Source of the DNA: Streptomyces populi
Lineage (GTDB): Bacteria > Actinomycetota > Actinomycetes > Streptomycetales > Streptomycetaceae
DNA: 64,000 nt
NCBI RefSeq assembly: GCF_002911015.1
Contig: NZ_KZ626847.1
Coordinates: 62,001 to 126,000 of the forward strand
Direction of reading: 5' to 3'
The notes below the pieces were generated by a model. It was not told where the DNA came from and ran no database searches. It worked only from the letters and a program-made list of their open reading frames with translations. Both the position numbers and the translations under genes were made by a program. Shown here piece by piece: positions 8,778 through 17,639 of this stretch; within the stretch, counting starts at the first letter, position 1, and every line of letters begins with the position of its first letter.

Positions 8778-10153
8778 ACCGCCTCCCAGGGGATGCGGGC
8801 CGTGACCTGGTACCCGCCGGTGGGCGTCGGTCCGGCGGTGAGCCTGCCGCCGTAGAGCGCGAGCCGCTCGCGCAGCCCGATCAGTCCGCGGCCGTTGCCG
8901 TCCACCGGAGGCGAGTCCCGGACGGCTCCCGTGTCGCTGACCTCGATCTCCAGCCAGGAACCGGCGAAGCCGACCGTGACCCGCGCGCCGGCGCCCGCCG
9001 CGTGTTTGATCGTGTTGGTGAGCGCCTCCTGCACGACGCGGTACGCCGTGAGCTCCACCCCGGGCGGCAGCGGCACGGGCGGCAGCGACACCGTCAGGCC
9101 CACCGGCGTCCCCGCGGCCCGTACCCTCTCGGCGAGGGCGTCGAGCTGCCCGAGACCGGGCTGCGGCTCCAGACCGTCGGCGGGAGTGTCGGTGCCCGCG
9201 TCCGGGCCCGCGAGCAGGCCCATCACATGGCGCAGCTCGGCCATGGCGGCGCGGCCCCCGGCCTCCACCGCCAGCAACGCCTCCTTGGACCGCTCCGGAG
9301 CCGCGTCCATCACCTTGCGCGCCGCGCCGGCCTGTATGACCATCACGCTCACATTGTGGGTGACGACGTCGTGGAGCTCGGCGGCTATCCGGGCGCGCTC
9401 CTCCTCGACGGCCCGGCGCATGGCCTTCTCCTGAGCCCGCTGCAGGTCCGTGAAACGCTTCCGGCTGGCCTCCAGCCGCAGGCGCCCGAGGCGGACGAGG
9501 CTGGCCAGCACCCCGACGACCAGGAGCACCACGGCGGGGCTGGACCAGCCGGGGAGCATGGGGTCCGTGTCCCGGAACGCGACACCCGCCAGCACGGCGG
9601 CGGCGATCAGCGCGACCAGCGCCCGCTTCCGGTAGCGGCTGTGCGCGACGGCTCCGTACGCCGCGATGCTGCATGTCAGCACATTGATCCAGGAGACGGC
9701 GTCGCCCAGGGCCAGTGCGGCGGCGGCGATCACACCGAACGCGAGCAGCGGGAACCTGCGCCTGGCCACGAGCGGCAGCGCCGACAGCACGACCAGGACC
9801 CAGGGCGCGGAGGACCGCGGGTCGTACGTGACCCCCGGGCCGGGGACCGGGGGCCGCTCCAGGTACGGCATCCCGTCCCGGCCCACGGAAACGGCCCGGG
9901 AACTGATCCGTACCGGCCCGTCGCCGGGATAGCGCGCCGCCACCACCAGCGCGACGACGGTCAGCACGAGCGCCAGCAGCACGTCCGCGCGCACCGCCCG
10001 CCGGGACAGCGGGACGGGCTCGCCCTCCGGCCGCATCGCGTCGCGGACATGCGCCCACCACGTCCCCGGCCGCAGCGCGTCGCCGGCCCTCTCCCGCCAT
10101 GTGCCCGCCCACGACGCGTCGCGCGGCCGCCCGTACGGGTCCTCCTTCTCCAT
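8774..10153 (-). CDS. Two-component sensor histidine kinase (HisKA_3)
   Basis: A 459-residue sensor kinase starting MEKEDPYGRP. The N-terminal membrane region has several helices (about 55-235) with no large extracellular loop, so it is a membrane-embedded sensor. The phospho-acceptor is in ERARIAAELHDVVTHNVSVM (about 265-285). The HATPase domain carries the N-box VVQEALTNTIKHA and the G-box NGRGLIGLRERLALYGG. It is paired with the response regulator by a four-base overlap, and a 220-base divergent promoter region separates it from the ABC exporter. The closest relative in the window is the second kinase at 35391-36734. Confidence 0.92.
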   Translation of the reverse strand: MEKEDPYGRPRDASWAGTWRERAGDALRPGTWWAHVRDAMRPEGEPVPLSRRAVRADVLLALVLTVVALVVAARYPGDGPVRISSRAVSVGRDGMPYLERPPVPGPGVTYDPRSSAPWVLVVLSALPLVARRRFPLLAFGVIAAAALALGDAVSWINVLTCSIAAYGAVAHSRYRKRALVALIAAAVLAGVAFRDTDPMLPGWSSPAVVLLVVGVLASLVRLGRLRLEASRKRFTDLQRAQEKAMRRAVEEERARIAAELHDVVTHNVSVMVIQAGAARKVMDAAPERSKEALLAVEAGGRAAMAELRHVMGLLAGPDAGTDTPADGLEPQPGLGQLDALAERVRAAGTPVGLTVSLPPVPLPPGVELTAYRVVQEALTNTIKHAAGAGARVTVGFAGSWLEIEVSDTGAVRDSPPVDGNGRGLIGLRERLALYGGRLTAGPTPTGGYQVTARIPWEAV

Positions 10154-10374
10154 CCGCACATTGTGCGGTCCCGCGGCACGGGTCCACGTCCACCTGTGTG
10201 ACCGGCCCACCTGCCCGCCAGGCGTACTTCTCGAGGATGACCCCCCGGCCGGATCCTCCGCGGGGAGGGCCGTATGTCGGTGCCGCGGCCGACGCGCCCC
10301 CGAGGCGCCCGCCCGTACGTTCACCTGGCCCGCACCGGGCACCAGCTCCCCGACCACGAAGGACGGACACACCC

Positions 10375-11067
10375 ATGACTCACGTGATCGAACTGGAGGG
10401 CGTGGCCAAGCGGTACGGCGGCGCCGACGCCCCGGCGCTGGGACCGGTCGATCTCTGCGTGGCCCAGGGCGAGGCCCTGGCCGTGACGGGGCCGTCCGGC
10501 AGCGGCAAGTCCACGCTGCTCAATCTCGTCGCCGGTCTCGACCGGCCGAGCGAGGGCACCGTGACCGTGGCCGGACAGCGCGTCGACCGGATGGGCGAGC
10601 ACGCGCTGGCCCGGTTCCGCCGCGAGCGGATCGGCATGGTCTTCCAGTTCTTCAACCTGCTCGACGACCTCACCGTCGCCGACAACATCCGGCTTCCCGC
10701 CCAGCTGACCGGGACCGCCCGGCGGGCGGCGGCGTCCCGGGCCGGGGAGCTGATGGAGGTGCTGGGGATCCAGAAGCACGCCCGCGCCTACCCGGGGCGG
10801 CTGTCCGGCGGCGAACGCCAACGGGTCGCCGTGGCACGGGCCCTGGTGAACAAGCCCGCCCTGCTGCTCGCCGACGAGCCGACCGGCGCGCTGGACACCG
10901 CGTCGGGACAGGACGTACGGGAACTGCTCGTGGATCTGCACCGCGGCGGACAGACCGTCGTCCTGGTCACGCACGATCTGGAGCTGGCCCGGGCGTGCGC
11001 GACCCGCACGATCCACCTGGTCGACGGTCACGTCGCCGTCGACACGCACGCGGAGGCCGTCCGATGA
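10375..11067 (+). CDS. ABC transporter ATP-binding protein (MacB/LolD type)
   Basis: A 230-residue ATPase. Walker A is GPSGSGKST (about 42), the Q-loop region is GMVFQFFNLLDDLTVADN, the signature is LSGGERQRVAVARAL (about 142), Walker B is LLLADEPTGALD and the H-loop is VTHD. These features and the length fit the MacB/LolD/FtsE group that powers FtsX-type permeases rather than classical importers. Its last codon overlaps the permease start (ATGA), so the two are translationally coupled. Expression is probably controlled by the divergent kinase/regulator pair. Typical jobs of such modules are lipoprotein or antimicrobial-peptide handling; the substrate here is unknown. Confidence 0.93.
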   Translation: MTHVIELEGVAKRYGGADAPALGPVDLCVAQGEALAVTGPSGSGKSTLLNLVAGLDRPSEGTVTVAGQRVDRMGEHALARFRRERIGMVFQFFNLLDDLTVADNIRLPAQLTGTARRAAASRAGELMEVLGIQKHARAYPGRLSGGERQRVAVARALVNKPALLLADEPTGALDTASGQDVRELLVDLHRGGQTVVLVTHDLELARACATRTIHLVDGHVAVDTHAEAVR

Positions 11068-13484
11068 TCCGGTTCGGCAGCGGTGCCCTCGGGCGGGTCG
11101 TGCGCTCCGGGGTCGGCAGACGACGCGTCCAGACGCTGGTGATCGCCGTGGCCACGATGATGGCGGTGGCCTCGGCCGTGGTCGCCGGGTCCCTCATGGT
11201 CGCCACGAACGCCCCCTTCGACCACGCCTTCGCACGCCAGCACGGGGCGCACCTCACCGCGTCGTTCGACCCCGGCCGGGTGAGCGCGGCGCAACTGGCG
11301 GGCACCCGGGACCTGGAGGGGGTCACGGCGAGCGCGGGACCGTTCCCGGCCACGACGATCAAGCCCGTGGGCCGGGACGGCGGACACCTGCCCGCGCTGA
11401 CGCTGGTCGGACGGTCCGGTCCGGGCAAGGACGTGGACGCGCTGGACCTGAAGTCGGGCCGGTGGGCGCGGAAGTCCGGCGAGATCGTCCTGGCCGCCTC
11501 GTTCTCCGGCCAGTTCCTCGAACTCGGTTCGACACTGATGAGTTCCGACGCCGCGGACGCGCGGACGCTGACCGTCGTCGGCTTCGCGCTGTCGGCCGGC
11601 GGGAGCGCCGAGATGTGGGCGACCCCCGATGAGGTCAGGTCGCTGGCGAGCGGGGACGGCGGCCTCACGAGCCAGATGCTCTACCGCTTCGACTCCGCGG
11701 CGACGAAGTCGCAGATCGCGGCCGACCGCAAGAGGCTCGGCGCGGCCCTGCCCTCCGGGGCGCTGGTCGGCACCCAGTCGTGGCTGGACACCAAGCGGGC
11801 CGCCGATCAGGGCGCGGCGGCGACGATCCCCTTCCTGTTCGCGTTCGGCGTGCTCGGCATCGTCATGTCGGTGATCATCGTCGGCAGTGTGATCAGCGGC
11901 GCCGTCGGTACGAGCCTGCGCAGGATCGGCATCCTCAAGGCCGTCGGATTCACCCCGCGCGAGGTCGTACGGGCCTATGTGGCCCAGGCGTTGATCCCCG
12001 CCGCGGCCGGCATCGCGCTCGGGGTCGTCCTCGGCAACCTGCTGGCCGTGCCGCTGCTGAACGACACCGAGTCCGTGTACGGCACCGTGTCGCTCTCCGT
12101 GGCCTGGTGGGTGGACGTCGTGGTGCCGGCCGGCGCGTTGCTCGTGGTGGCGGTCGCGGCACTGGTGCCCGCGCTGCGGGCGGGCAGGCTGCGTACGGTC
12201 GAGGCCATCGCCGTCGGCAGGGCGCCGCGCACCACGCGCGGACAGTGGGCGCACCGGGCCGCGGGACGGCTCCCGCTCCCGCGCCCGGTGACGTACGGTC
12301 TCGCGAGTCCCTTCGCCCACCCCGTACGGGCGATCGCGATGGTGCTCGCGGTGGCGTTCGGGACGGTCGCCGCGACGTTCGCGGTGGGACTGACGCAGTC
12401 CCTCGACGCGGTGGCGAACGCGCAGGATCCCGAGAACCGCGCCGACGTCACCGTCGTCAGCGGCGGTCCCTCCGGCTCCGGGCCCGGCACGGTGGAGAAG
12501 AGGCAGAAGCCGCCCCCGGGCGGCTCCCGGCAGGCGCCCGCGGGCGCGGGGCCGAACCAGGGGCAGGCGTCGGCGGATCCGGCCGCGGTACGTGCCGCGA
12601 TCGCGGCACAGCCCGGCACCGCCTCGTACTACGGCACGGCGACGGGCGACGCCACGGTGTCCGGGATCTCCGGCACCGTCCGGGCCACCCTCTACCAGGG
12701 TGATTCCCGCCCCGGTGGTTACGAGATGATCGCCGGGCACTGGATCTCCGGGCGGGGCCAGGTCGTGGTGCCCACCGGCTTCCTGGAACGGACGGGCACC
12801 AGGATCGGCGACAGCGTCCGCGTGACGTTCCAGAAGGAGACCGTGAGCCTGCGGATCGTCGGCGAGGCCTTCGACACGTCCGACGACGGCATGCGGGTCC
12901 ACGCGGATCTCGACAGTTTCGCGAAGGCGGAGCCGGGGGTCTTCCACGTCGAGGTCAAGTCGGGTGTCTCTGCGGCCGATTACGCGCAGAAGCTCGCCGG
13001 GGTGGTCAAGCCGCTGGGCGGTGACGCCTTCGCCGAATCCGCCCCGGAGGGCGAGAACATGATCGTCCTGCTGGAGGCGATGGCCGCGCTCCTCACCTTG
13101 ATGCTGGTCTCCGTGGCGGGCCTCGGCGTACTCAACTCCGTCGTCCTCGACACCCGTGAGCGCGTCCACGACCTGGGGGTGTGCAAGGCGCTCGGCATGT
13201 CCCCGCGGCAGACCGTGAGCCTCGTGCTCGCCTCGGTGGCCGGGATCGGCGTGGTCGGCGGACTGATCGGCGTCCCGGCCGGGTTCGCGCTGCACGGCTA
13301 CGTGCTGCCGGTCATGGGACGGTCCGCGGGCACCGGCCTTCCGCCGTCGGTCCTCGACGTGTACGACACCTCGCAACTGGTGCTGCTGGGCCTGGCCGGG
13401 GTGCTCGTCGCGGTGCTGGGCGCGATGGCCCCGGCGGGGTGGGCGGCCAAGGTCCGCACGGCCACGGCGCTGCGCACGGAGTGA
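11064..13484 (+). CDS. FtsX-domain ABC transporter permease
   Basis: An 806-residue permease with a duplicated FtsX architecture. It has an N-terminal helix (about 20-45), an extracytoplasmic domain (about 50-245), three helices (about 255-385), a second N-terminal helix (about 425-450), a second extracytoplasmic domain and three C-terminal helices (about 665-800). Each half carries the FtsX-type motif around IGILKAVGFTPREVVRAYV and LGVCKALGMSPRQTVSLVL. A Gly/Pro/Gln low-complexity linker lies at about 475-515. It is coupled by ATGA to the ATPase gene. It is a full-length paralog of the permease at 37618-39963. Confidence 0.92.
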   Translation: MIRFGSGALGRVVRSGVGRRRVQTLVIAVATMMAVASAVVAGSLMVATNAPFDHAFARQHGAHLTASFDPGRVSAAQLAGTRDLEGVTASAGPFPATTIKPVGRDGGHLPALTLVGRSGPGKDVDALDLKSGRWARKSGEIVLAASFSGQFLELGSTLMSSDAADARTLTVVGFALSAGGSAEMWATPDEVRSLASGDGGLTSQMLYRFDSAATKSQIAADRKRLGAALPSGALVGTQSWLDTKRAADQGAAATIPFLFAFGVLGIVMSVIIVGSVISGAVGTSLRRIGILKAVGFTPREVVRAYVAQALIPAAAGIALGVVLGNLLAVPLLNDTESVYGTVSLSVAWWVDVVVPAGALLVVAVAALVPALRAGRLRTVEAIAVGRAPRTTRGQWAHRAAGRLPLPRPVTYGLASPFAHPVRAIAMVLAVAFGTVAATFAVGLTQSLDAVANAQDPENRADVTVVSGGPSGSGPGTVEKRQKPPPGGSRQAPAGAGPNQGQASADPAAVRAAIAAQPGTASYYGTATGDATVSGISGTVRATLYQGDSRPGGYEMIAGHWISGRGQVVVPTGFLERTGTRIGDSVRVTFQKETVSLRIVGEAFDTSDDGMRVHADLDSFAKAEPGVFHVEVKSGVSAADYAQKLAGVVKPLGGDAFAESAPEGENMIVLLEAMAALLTLMLVSVAGLGVLNSVVLDTRERVHDLGVCKALGMSPRQTVSLVLASVAGIGVVGGLIGVPAGFALHGYVLPVMGRSAGTGLPPSVLDVYDTSQLVLLGLAGVLVAVLGAMAPAGWAAKVRTATALRTE

Positions 13485-13492
13485 GGCCGACA

Positions 13493-13528
13493 CCGTGGGG
13501 TGCCTCGCCAGGACGGGGCGCCCCACGG
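13493..13528. terminator. Hairpin terminator after the first ABC permease
   Basis: Arms CCGTGGGGTGCC and GGCGCCCCACGG pair along 12 bases with one mismatch and a short loop. They start nine bases after the permease stop codon. There is no U-tract, as is usual in Streptomyces. Confidence 0.55.
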
Positions 13529-13652
13529 CGCTCGGGCCGTCCGACCGCGGGGCATCCCGTGGCGTCCGGCCCGGCCGCGCCCGGCTCGATGCCCTGGCGC
13601 GCCGTCCGCCTCCGGTGCCAGGATGACTCCATGGAGATCACCGGAAAGGCCC

Positions 13653-14123
13653 GTGCCGCGTAAACGCCCGGGTATGCTCCGCGCCGCGCAGGAACGCCGA
13701 CCGCGCCAGTGGGCTCGCGAACTTCCTCCCGTCGACCTGCTGTCACGCGATGCGAGTGCCGCGATCCATGTGATGGAGCACAGTGGATACAGCCATGAAG
13801 TCCAGCCGGGGCGGACCTCGCAGTTCCTCCGCGCCTATCGGGAGTTCCTGCGCCGTCCCGGCGGGAGACTGGCGCTGACCGCGTCGGAGTGCCCGTCCTG
13901 TCCCGGGTGCCGGTACGACGACGTCGCGGTGGTCAGGGACGCGCTGGAGCACATCACCGGCGAACTCCCCGCCCCGGTGCGCACCGAACTGCGACGGCTG
14001 CTGGAAGGCCTCGACGCGGAGTTCCGCCGCAGGACACTGCACGATCCTGATCCGAGCCACTGGGTGGACCGGAGCGGAAGCCCGTATCCGTGGTGGCATC
14101 GGCGGCGGTACGTGGGCCGTTGA
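13653..14123 (+). CDS. Hypothetical protein with a CxxCxxC motif
   Basis: A 156-residue protein if started at GTG 13653, which has GGAAAGG directly upstream. ATG 13674 is the alternative but has no ribosome site. The body is charged and mostly helical, with the conserved-looking stretch GYSHEVQPGRTSQFLRAYRE and then ECPSCPGCRYDD (about 89-100). The three Cys spaced C-x2-C-x2-C could bind zinc or iron. After that come two amphipathic helices and a Trp/Tyr-rich tail. I do not recognise the family. It stands alone on its strand and is convergent with the next gene. Confidence 0.65.
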   Translation: MPRKRPGMLRAAQERRPRQWARELPPVDLLSRDASAAIHVMEHSGYSHEVQPGRTSQFLRAYREFLRRPGGRLALTASECPSCPGCRYDDVAVVRDALEHITGELPAPVRTELRRLLEGLDAEFRRRTLHDPDPSHWVDRSGSPYPWWHRRRYVGR

Positions 14124-14140
14124 GCGGGGACGGGGACCAC

Positions 14141-14515
14141 TCACGCGGACCCCTCGTCCCGGGCCCGTAGCCACCGCCGGGCCGCGGCCGGCGTCACCGG
14201 GCCGCCGTCGCTCCAGGAACAGACCTCGAGCCACGACAGGTAGCCGCCCCGGGTGAACACCAGGACCTCACCGGGACATTCGCCGGACTCGGTGAACAGC
14301 GTGGCCTCGGCGGCCACGACGGTGCCTGGGTCGACCGGAGCCCGAGCCGCGGCGTCCGTGTCGACGTCGAAGAACGCCGTCCCGCACCCGCACGCGCAGC
14401 GTTCGCGTACGCGGAGGTGCGGAAGCTGTCGACGCAGGGCGAGGTGCGCCGGATCGTCGGTTGCCAGGACGGCGTCGAGCACGTCGGCCACGTCAGCGGG
14501 AAGGCTCTCCGCCAT
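14141..14515 (-). CDS. Conserved hypothetical protein
   Basis: A 124-residue soluble protein starting MAESLPADVADVLDAVLATD. ATG 14515 has a strong GGAGGTGG site eight bases upstream. A short helical N-terminus precedes a beta-rich domain with the Cys cluster VRERCACGCGTAFFDVD (about 36-52). An aromatic block GGYLSWLEVCSWSDG and a C-terminal helix with PAAARRWLRARDE follow. Such short proteins are frequent in Streptomyces and have no assigned role. The CxCxC cluster might bind a metal. It lies downstream of the VOC gene on the same strand with a gap of only 18 bases, so the two probably share a transcript. Confidence 0.75.
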   Translation of the reverse strand: MAESLPADVADVLDAVLATDDPAHLALRRQLPHLRVRERCACGCGTAFFDVDTDAAARAPVDPGTVVAAEATLFTESGECPGEVLVFTRGGYLSWLEVCSWSDGGPVTPAAARRWLRARDEGSA

Positions 14516-14533
14516 TCCAGGGCCACCTCCGCG

Positions 14534-14917
14534 TCAGGCCTCGTCGAAGCACAGGCAGAACGGGTGTCCGGCCGGGTCGAAGAGGACCCGGACGTTGTCC
14601 TGCGGCTGGACGTCCGCGACCGTGGCGCCCAGGGCGACCGCGTCGGCCACCGCTGACTCCAGGTCACCGACCTGGAAGTCGAAGTGCATCATGGGCCGTT
14701 GGTCTCCGTCGGCCGGCGGCCACACCGGTGCCCGGTAGCCGTCCGCCTGCTGGAACACGAAGAACGGCCCTTGCGGGGAAGCGGCGACGACAGCCGTTCC
14801 GGGCTCCTCGTGCCCCAGGTGCCAGCCGAGGAGCTCGGCGTAGAACCTCGCCAGGCCGCCGGGGTCCGGCGCCTCGACGGTCGTTCCCCACCACATGCCG
14901 GATGTCCGGGATCTCAT
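14534..14917 (-). CDS. VOC-family protein (glyoxalase/bleomycin-resistance fold)
   Basis: A 127-residue single VOC domain. The first beta-alpha-beta unit starts MWWGTTVEAPDPGGLARFYA and runs into ELLGWHLG. The second carries MMHFDFQVGDLESAVADAVALGA and ends with VLFDPAGHPFCLCFDE, the usual family terminus with a metal-ligand-like Glu. The start is taken at ATG 14917 with GGTGGCGG upstream; ATG 14896 is also possible. Members include dioxygenases, isomerases and drug-binding proteins; nothing here fixes the substrate. It probably shares a transcript with the small protein downstream. Confidence 0.88.
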   Translation of the reverse strand: MRSRTSGMWWGTTVEAPDPGGLARFYAELLGWHLGHEEPGTAVVAASPQGPFFVFQQADGYRAPVWPPADGDQRPMMHFDFQVGDLESAVADAVALGATVADVQPQDNVRVLFDPAGHPFCLCFDEA

Positions 14918-14974
14918 GCCGCCACCTTGCACCACGAGGGCGGTCCTGTCGTGCACCGCCCCCGGGCCGACCAG

Positions 14975-16186
14975 TCAGCCACAAGTCAGCAGGCCCGCCT
15001 TCTGCTTGGCGTTCAGGACGCGGTGCACGCTCTGGCTCACCTGTGTGCGGAACGTCGAGCTCTGCGTCATGCGGTTCTGTACCGCCTTGGTCATGGCCGG
15101 GATCAGGTTCGGTTCGACGGTGAGGACCACGTCGCCGCCCGCGGAGAGGAACTTGACCGCGCGGTCGCCCGGGGCCACGGCCTTCACCGCCACCGCGTTG
15201 CCCAGGTCGTCCGAGATGACCACGCCCTTGAAGCCCATGTTCTTGCGGAGAATCGTCTGGATCACCGTGGGGGAGAACGCGGCACGGTTCTTCGCGTCGA
15301 TCCTGCTGTACGTGGCGGAGGAGATCATGACGAACGGCGCCCCGGCGTCGATGCCGGACTTGAACACCGTGACGCTCGGGCTCGTGCTCGTCGTCACCGT
15401 GTCCACGACGCCGGCCGTGGTGTCGGTGTTGCCCCGGACGTAGCCGAGCCCGGGGAAGTGCTTGAGCGTCGCCAGCACCCCGGACTGCAAGGAGCCCTGG
15501 AGGAACGCGTTGCTGTGGGGCGCCACGACCGCCGCGGTGTGGCCGAACTCGCGGTTGTACTTGCCGATCGGCGCGTTCGCCGTGCCCAGACTCGCGGGGA
15601 CGACGTCCGCGACGGGCGCCAGGTTCAGGTTCACCCCGGCCGACTTGAGCTGCTTGGCCCACGTGGCGGCTTCGCCGCGCAGCTTCGTCGTCGTCCACGT
15701 GCCCTGGGTCAGCGCGCTCGGGATCGTCGAGAATCCGGGTCCGGAGAGCACCTGCACCGCTCCGCCCTCCTGGTCGGTCGAGACCAGCAGGCCGACACGA
15801 TGCCCGGCCACGCTGTCCGCCTTCGCCTGCAGACCGTCGACGAGGGACTTGGTCGCGCTCGTCCCGGCCTTGCTGCGCCCGGCGAGGAAGACCGAGCCGA
15901 CGTGGTACTGGCGCATGAGGTCGATCCGTTTGCTGTCCGGGGCGGACGGCACGACCGACCCCATGAAGAGCTGACCGACCCGCTGCGAGGCCGTCATCGC
16001 CGAGTAGGTCTTGTCCGCGCAGGTGGAGGCGGCGTACTTCGAAGGCGCGGCGGAGGTGTCGATCGGGGCGGCCTGCGAGACCTGCACGGCCAATCCGGCC
16101 GCCACGAGGGACACAGCCAGCGAGGACGCGAGCCAGACACGTCGGCTGATGCCGGAGCGACGGGTGGGCGACTGGTGTGATGCCAT
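14975..16186 (-). CDS. Secreted GH3 beta-N-acetylhexosaminidase (NagZ/LpqI type)
   Basis: A 403-residue protein with a signal peptide (basic RRSGISRR, then WLASSLAVSLVAAGLAVQVS, cleavage near AQAAPIDTS). The GH3 N-terminal TIM barrel follows, with VGLLVSTDQEGGAVQVL (about 115), LKHFPGLGYVRGNTDTTAGV (about 245-265) and the likely nucleophile region GVVISDDLGNA (about 315). The KHFPG-L-G...GNTD variant and the export signal match the LpqI group of actinobacteria, which releases N-acetylglucosamine from cell-wall fragments during peptidoglycan recycling. Substrate is inferred from family. The start is ATG 16186 with CGGAGT seven bases upstream. The gene is monocistronic. Confidence 0.88.
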   Translation of the reverse strand: MASHQSPTRRSGISRRVWLASSLAVSLVAAGLAVQVSQAAPIDTSAAPSKYAASTCADKTYSAMTASQRVGQLFMGSVVPSAPDSKRIDLMRQYHVGSVFLAGRSKAGTSATKSLVDGLQAKADSVAGHRVGLLVSTDQEGGAVQVLSGPGFSTIPSALTQGTWTTTKLRGEAATWAKQLKSAGVNLNLAPVADVVPASLGTANAPIGKYNREFGHTAAVVAPHSNAFLQGSLQSGVLATLKHFPGLGYVRGNTDTTAGVVDTVTTSTSPSVTVFKSGIDAGAPFVMISSATYSRIDAKNRAAFSPTVIQTILRKNMGFKGVVISDDLGNAVAVKAVAPGDRAVKFLSAGGDVVLTVEPNLIPAMTKAVQNRMTQSSTFRTQVSQSVHRVLNAKQKAGLLTCG

Positions 16187-16514
16187 GAAGATACTCCGAG
16201 GGTGCCTGCTGCGGGCAGCTTGTATCTCGAGCGGGTCGTCAGTTGCCGGTCCCATTTTACATCCGCGGACCTCGGCCGGTCCTGGTCGTGCGCGGAGGGG
16301 GTTCCGGGCCCCGGGCGCCCGCCGGCCCGCGCGGAGCCCGGAGGGGCGGCCGACGACGTGCTGCGGACGGAGTGCCCCGCCCGGCGGCGCGTCCGACCGG
16401 TCGGCGCCACGGCCCGGGGCGTCGGTCCTTGAGGTTTCACGGGTCCTGGTGGGGAGCGGGCAGGGGCGCGTGATGCGACGACAGCCGGCCGAGACGACAA
16501 AATAAGGTGAGGGC
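16187..16514. other. Divergent promoter region
   Basis: About 330 bases between the divergent LpqI-like and GNAT genes. It must hold both promoters. It is very GC-rich (a run of ccggg repeats near 16300-16420) with an AT-richer end next to each gene. I see no clear operator palindrome or small gene. Confidence 0.5.
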
Positions 16515-16979
16515 ATGCCAGTTCTGCCGTACCTGCAAGAGATCACCGCCGACAACTTCGAGGCCGCCGTCGGTCTGAGGGTCCGCCCCGACCAGGAACA
16601 CCTGGTGGCACCCGTGGTGAAGTCGCTCGCCGAGGCCTATGTCCACCCCGGGGTCGCCTGGCCGCGCCTCATCTGTGCCCACGGCGAGGCCGTCGGGTTC
16701 CTCATGGCCTTCTTCAGCATCGACTGGACCGGCGACGGCACCGACTTGCGCTCCGGGCTCTGGCGTCTCAACATCGCGGACGGACAGCAGGGCCGGGGCT
16801 ACGGACGCTTCGCGGTGGAGGCCGTGGCCGCCGAGATCCGGCGCCGGGGAGGCACGCGCCTGACCACCACCTGGCATCCCGGTGAGGACGGCCCGTCGGG
16901 CTTCTACTCGAACCTCGGGTTCAGGCCGACCGGAGAGACCAGCGGCGACCAGACGGTGGGCGTGCTGGAACTGGACTGA
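16515..16979 (+). CDS. GNAT-family acetyltransferase (polyamine-type)
   Basis: A 154-residue single GNAT domain. The order is LQEITADNFEAAVGLRVRPD, FVxP-like HLVAPVVKSLAEAYVHP, then the acetyl-CoA loop LWRLNIADGQQGRGYGRFAV (about 90-108) and a C-terminal strand GFYSNLGFRPTGE. The N-terminal spacing and the LRV.PDQ..LVAPV..S pattern resemble spermine/spermidine acetyltransferases such as BltD, so an amine substrate is likely but unproven. ATG 16515 has AAGGTGAG upstream. The gene is followed by a short tandem repeat that begins inside its stop codon region. Confidence 0.85.
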   Translation: MPVLPYLQEITADNFEAAVGLRVRPDQEHLVAPVVKSLAEAYVHPGVAWPRLICAHGEAVGFLMAFFSIDWTGDGTDLRSGLWRLNIADGQQGRGYGRFAVEAVAAEIRRRGGTRLTTTWHPGEDGPSGFYSNLGFRPTGETSGDQTVGVLELD

Positions 16980-17035
16980 GGGCCGAAGAGGCGGGCTGAG
17001 GGCCGAAGAAGCGAGCTGAGGGCCGAAGCAGTGGG
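16976..17035. repeat. Three tandem 20-bp repeats
   Basis: The unit CTGAGGGCCGAAGAGGCGGG is repeated three times with changes only at the 3' half (…AAGAAGCGAG, …AAGCAGTGGG). The first unit begins at the last bases of the GNAT gene and includes its stop TGA. The array fills the gap to the SUKH gene. Confidence 0.85.
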
Positions 17036-17059
17036 CCGGGGCCGTCCCGCACTCCTACG

Positions 17060-17596
17060 ATGCCGTGCATGGCACGCTTCGAGGATCTTCGGCACTCCTT
17101 CTGGGACACCGGCAACGACCACGGGGTGCAGCCGGCTCTGACCGGCCGGGTCGTGGAAGAGGCCGAGCGGCTGTTGGAGGTCACGCTCCCCGCGTCGCTC
17201 CTGGACCTGCTCCGGGTCCGGAACGGCGGCCAGGTGAAGGACAGCCGCGCCGCTTTTCCCACGAGTCGGCCGACCTCGTGGAGTTCGGACCACGTCCCCT
17301 TCGACGGTTTGATGGGCCTGGGGCGTCGTGCGCGGACACTGTCCATGCTCGACAGCCCGTACCTGGTCGAGGAGTGGGGCCTGCCCACGGCCGTGGTACT
17401 GCTCTCGGGCGACGGGCACTACTGGATCGGGCTCGACTACCGGGCGTGCGGCCCGCACGGAGAACCGTCCGTCACCTGGTTCGACGCGGACGACGGATCG
17501 GACCTGGCCCTCGCTCCGGACTTCCGCTCCTTCGTCGAGGGGCTCACCTCCGCCGACGCGTTCGAGGACGAGGAGGGTGGAGACGCTCCCGACTGA
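17060..17596 (+). CDS. SMI1/KNR4 (SUKH) family protein
   Basis: A 178-residue protein with the SUKH pattern. The N-terminal VVEEAERLLEVTLPASLLDLLRVRNGG (about 32-58) corresponds to the classic LP.dyxxfLxxxNGG motif. It continues with VPFDGLMGL and VVLLSGDGHYWIGLDYR, ending with FRSFVEGL. SUKH proteins often act as immunity proteins to polymorphic toxins, but single copies without a neighbouring toxin, as here, are common and of unknown role. The start is ATG 17060; ATG 17069 (MARFEDL) is equally possible and no strong ribosome site separates them. Confidence 0.85.
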   Translation: MPCMARFEDLRHSFWDTGNDHGVQPALTGRVVEEAERLLEVTLPASLLDLLRVRNGGQVKDSRAAFPTSRPTSWSSDHVPFDGLMGLGRRARTLSMLDSPYLVEEWGLPTAVVLLSGDGHYWIGLDYRACGPHGEPSVTWFDADDGSDLALAPDFRSFVEGLTSADAFEDEEGGDAPD

Positions 17597-17639
17597 CCTC
17601 GCGGGCGCGGCCGTCGGCCAAGGCGGTACTGTCGCGCGC

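Noticed and set aside
17060..17596. SUKH protein as the immunity half of a toxin system
   Set aside because: No toxin or secretion gene lies next to it.
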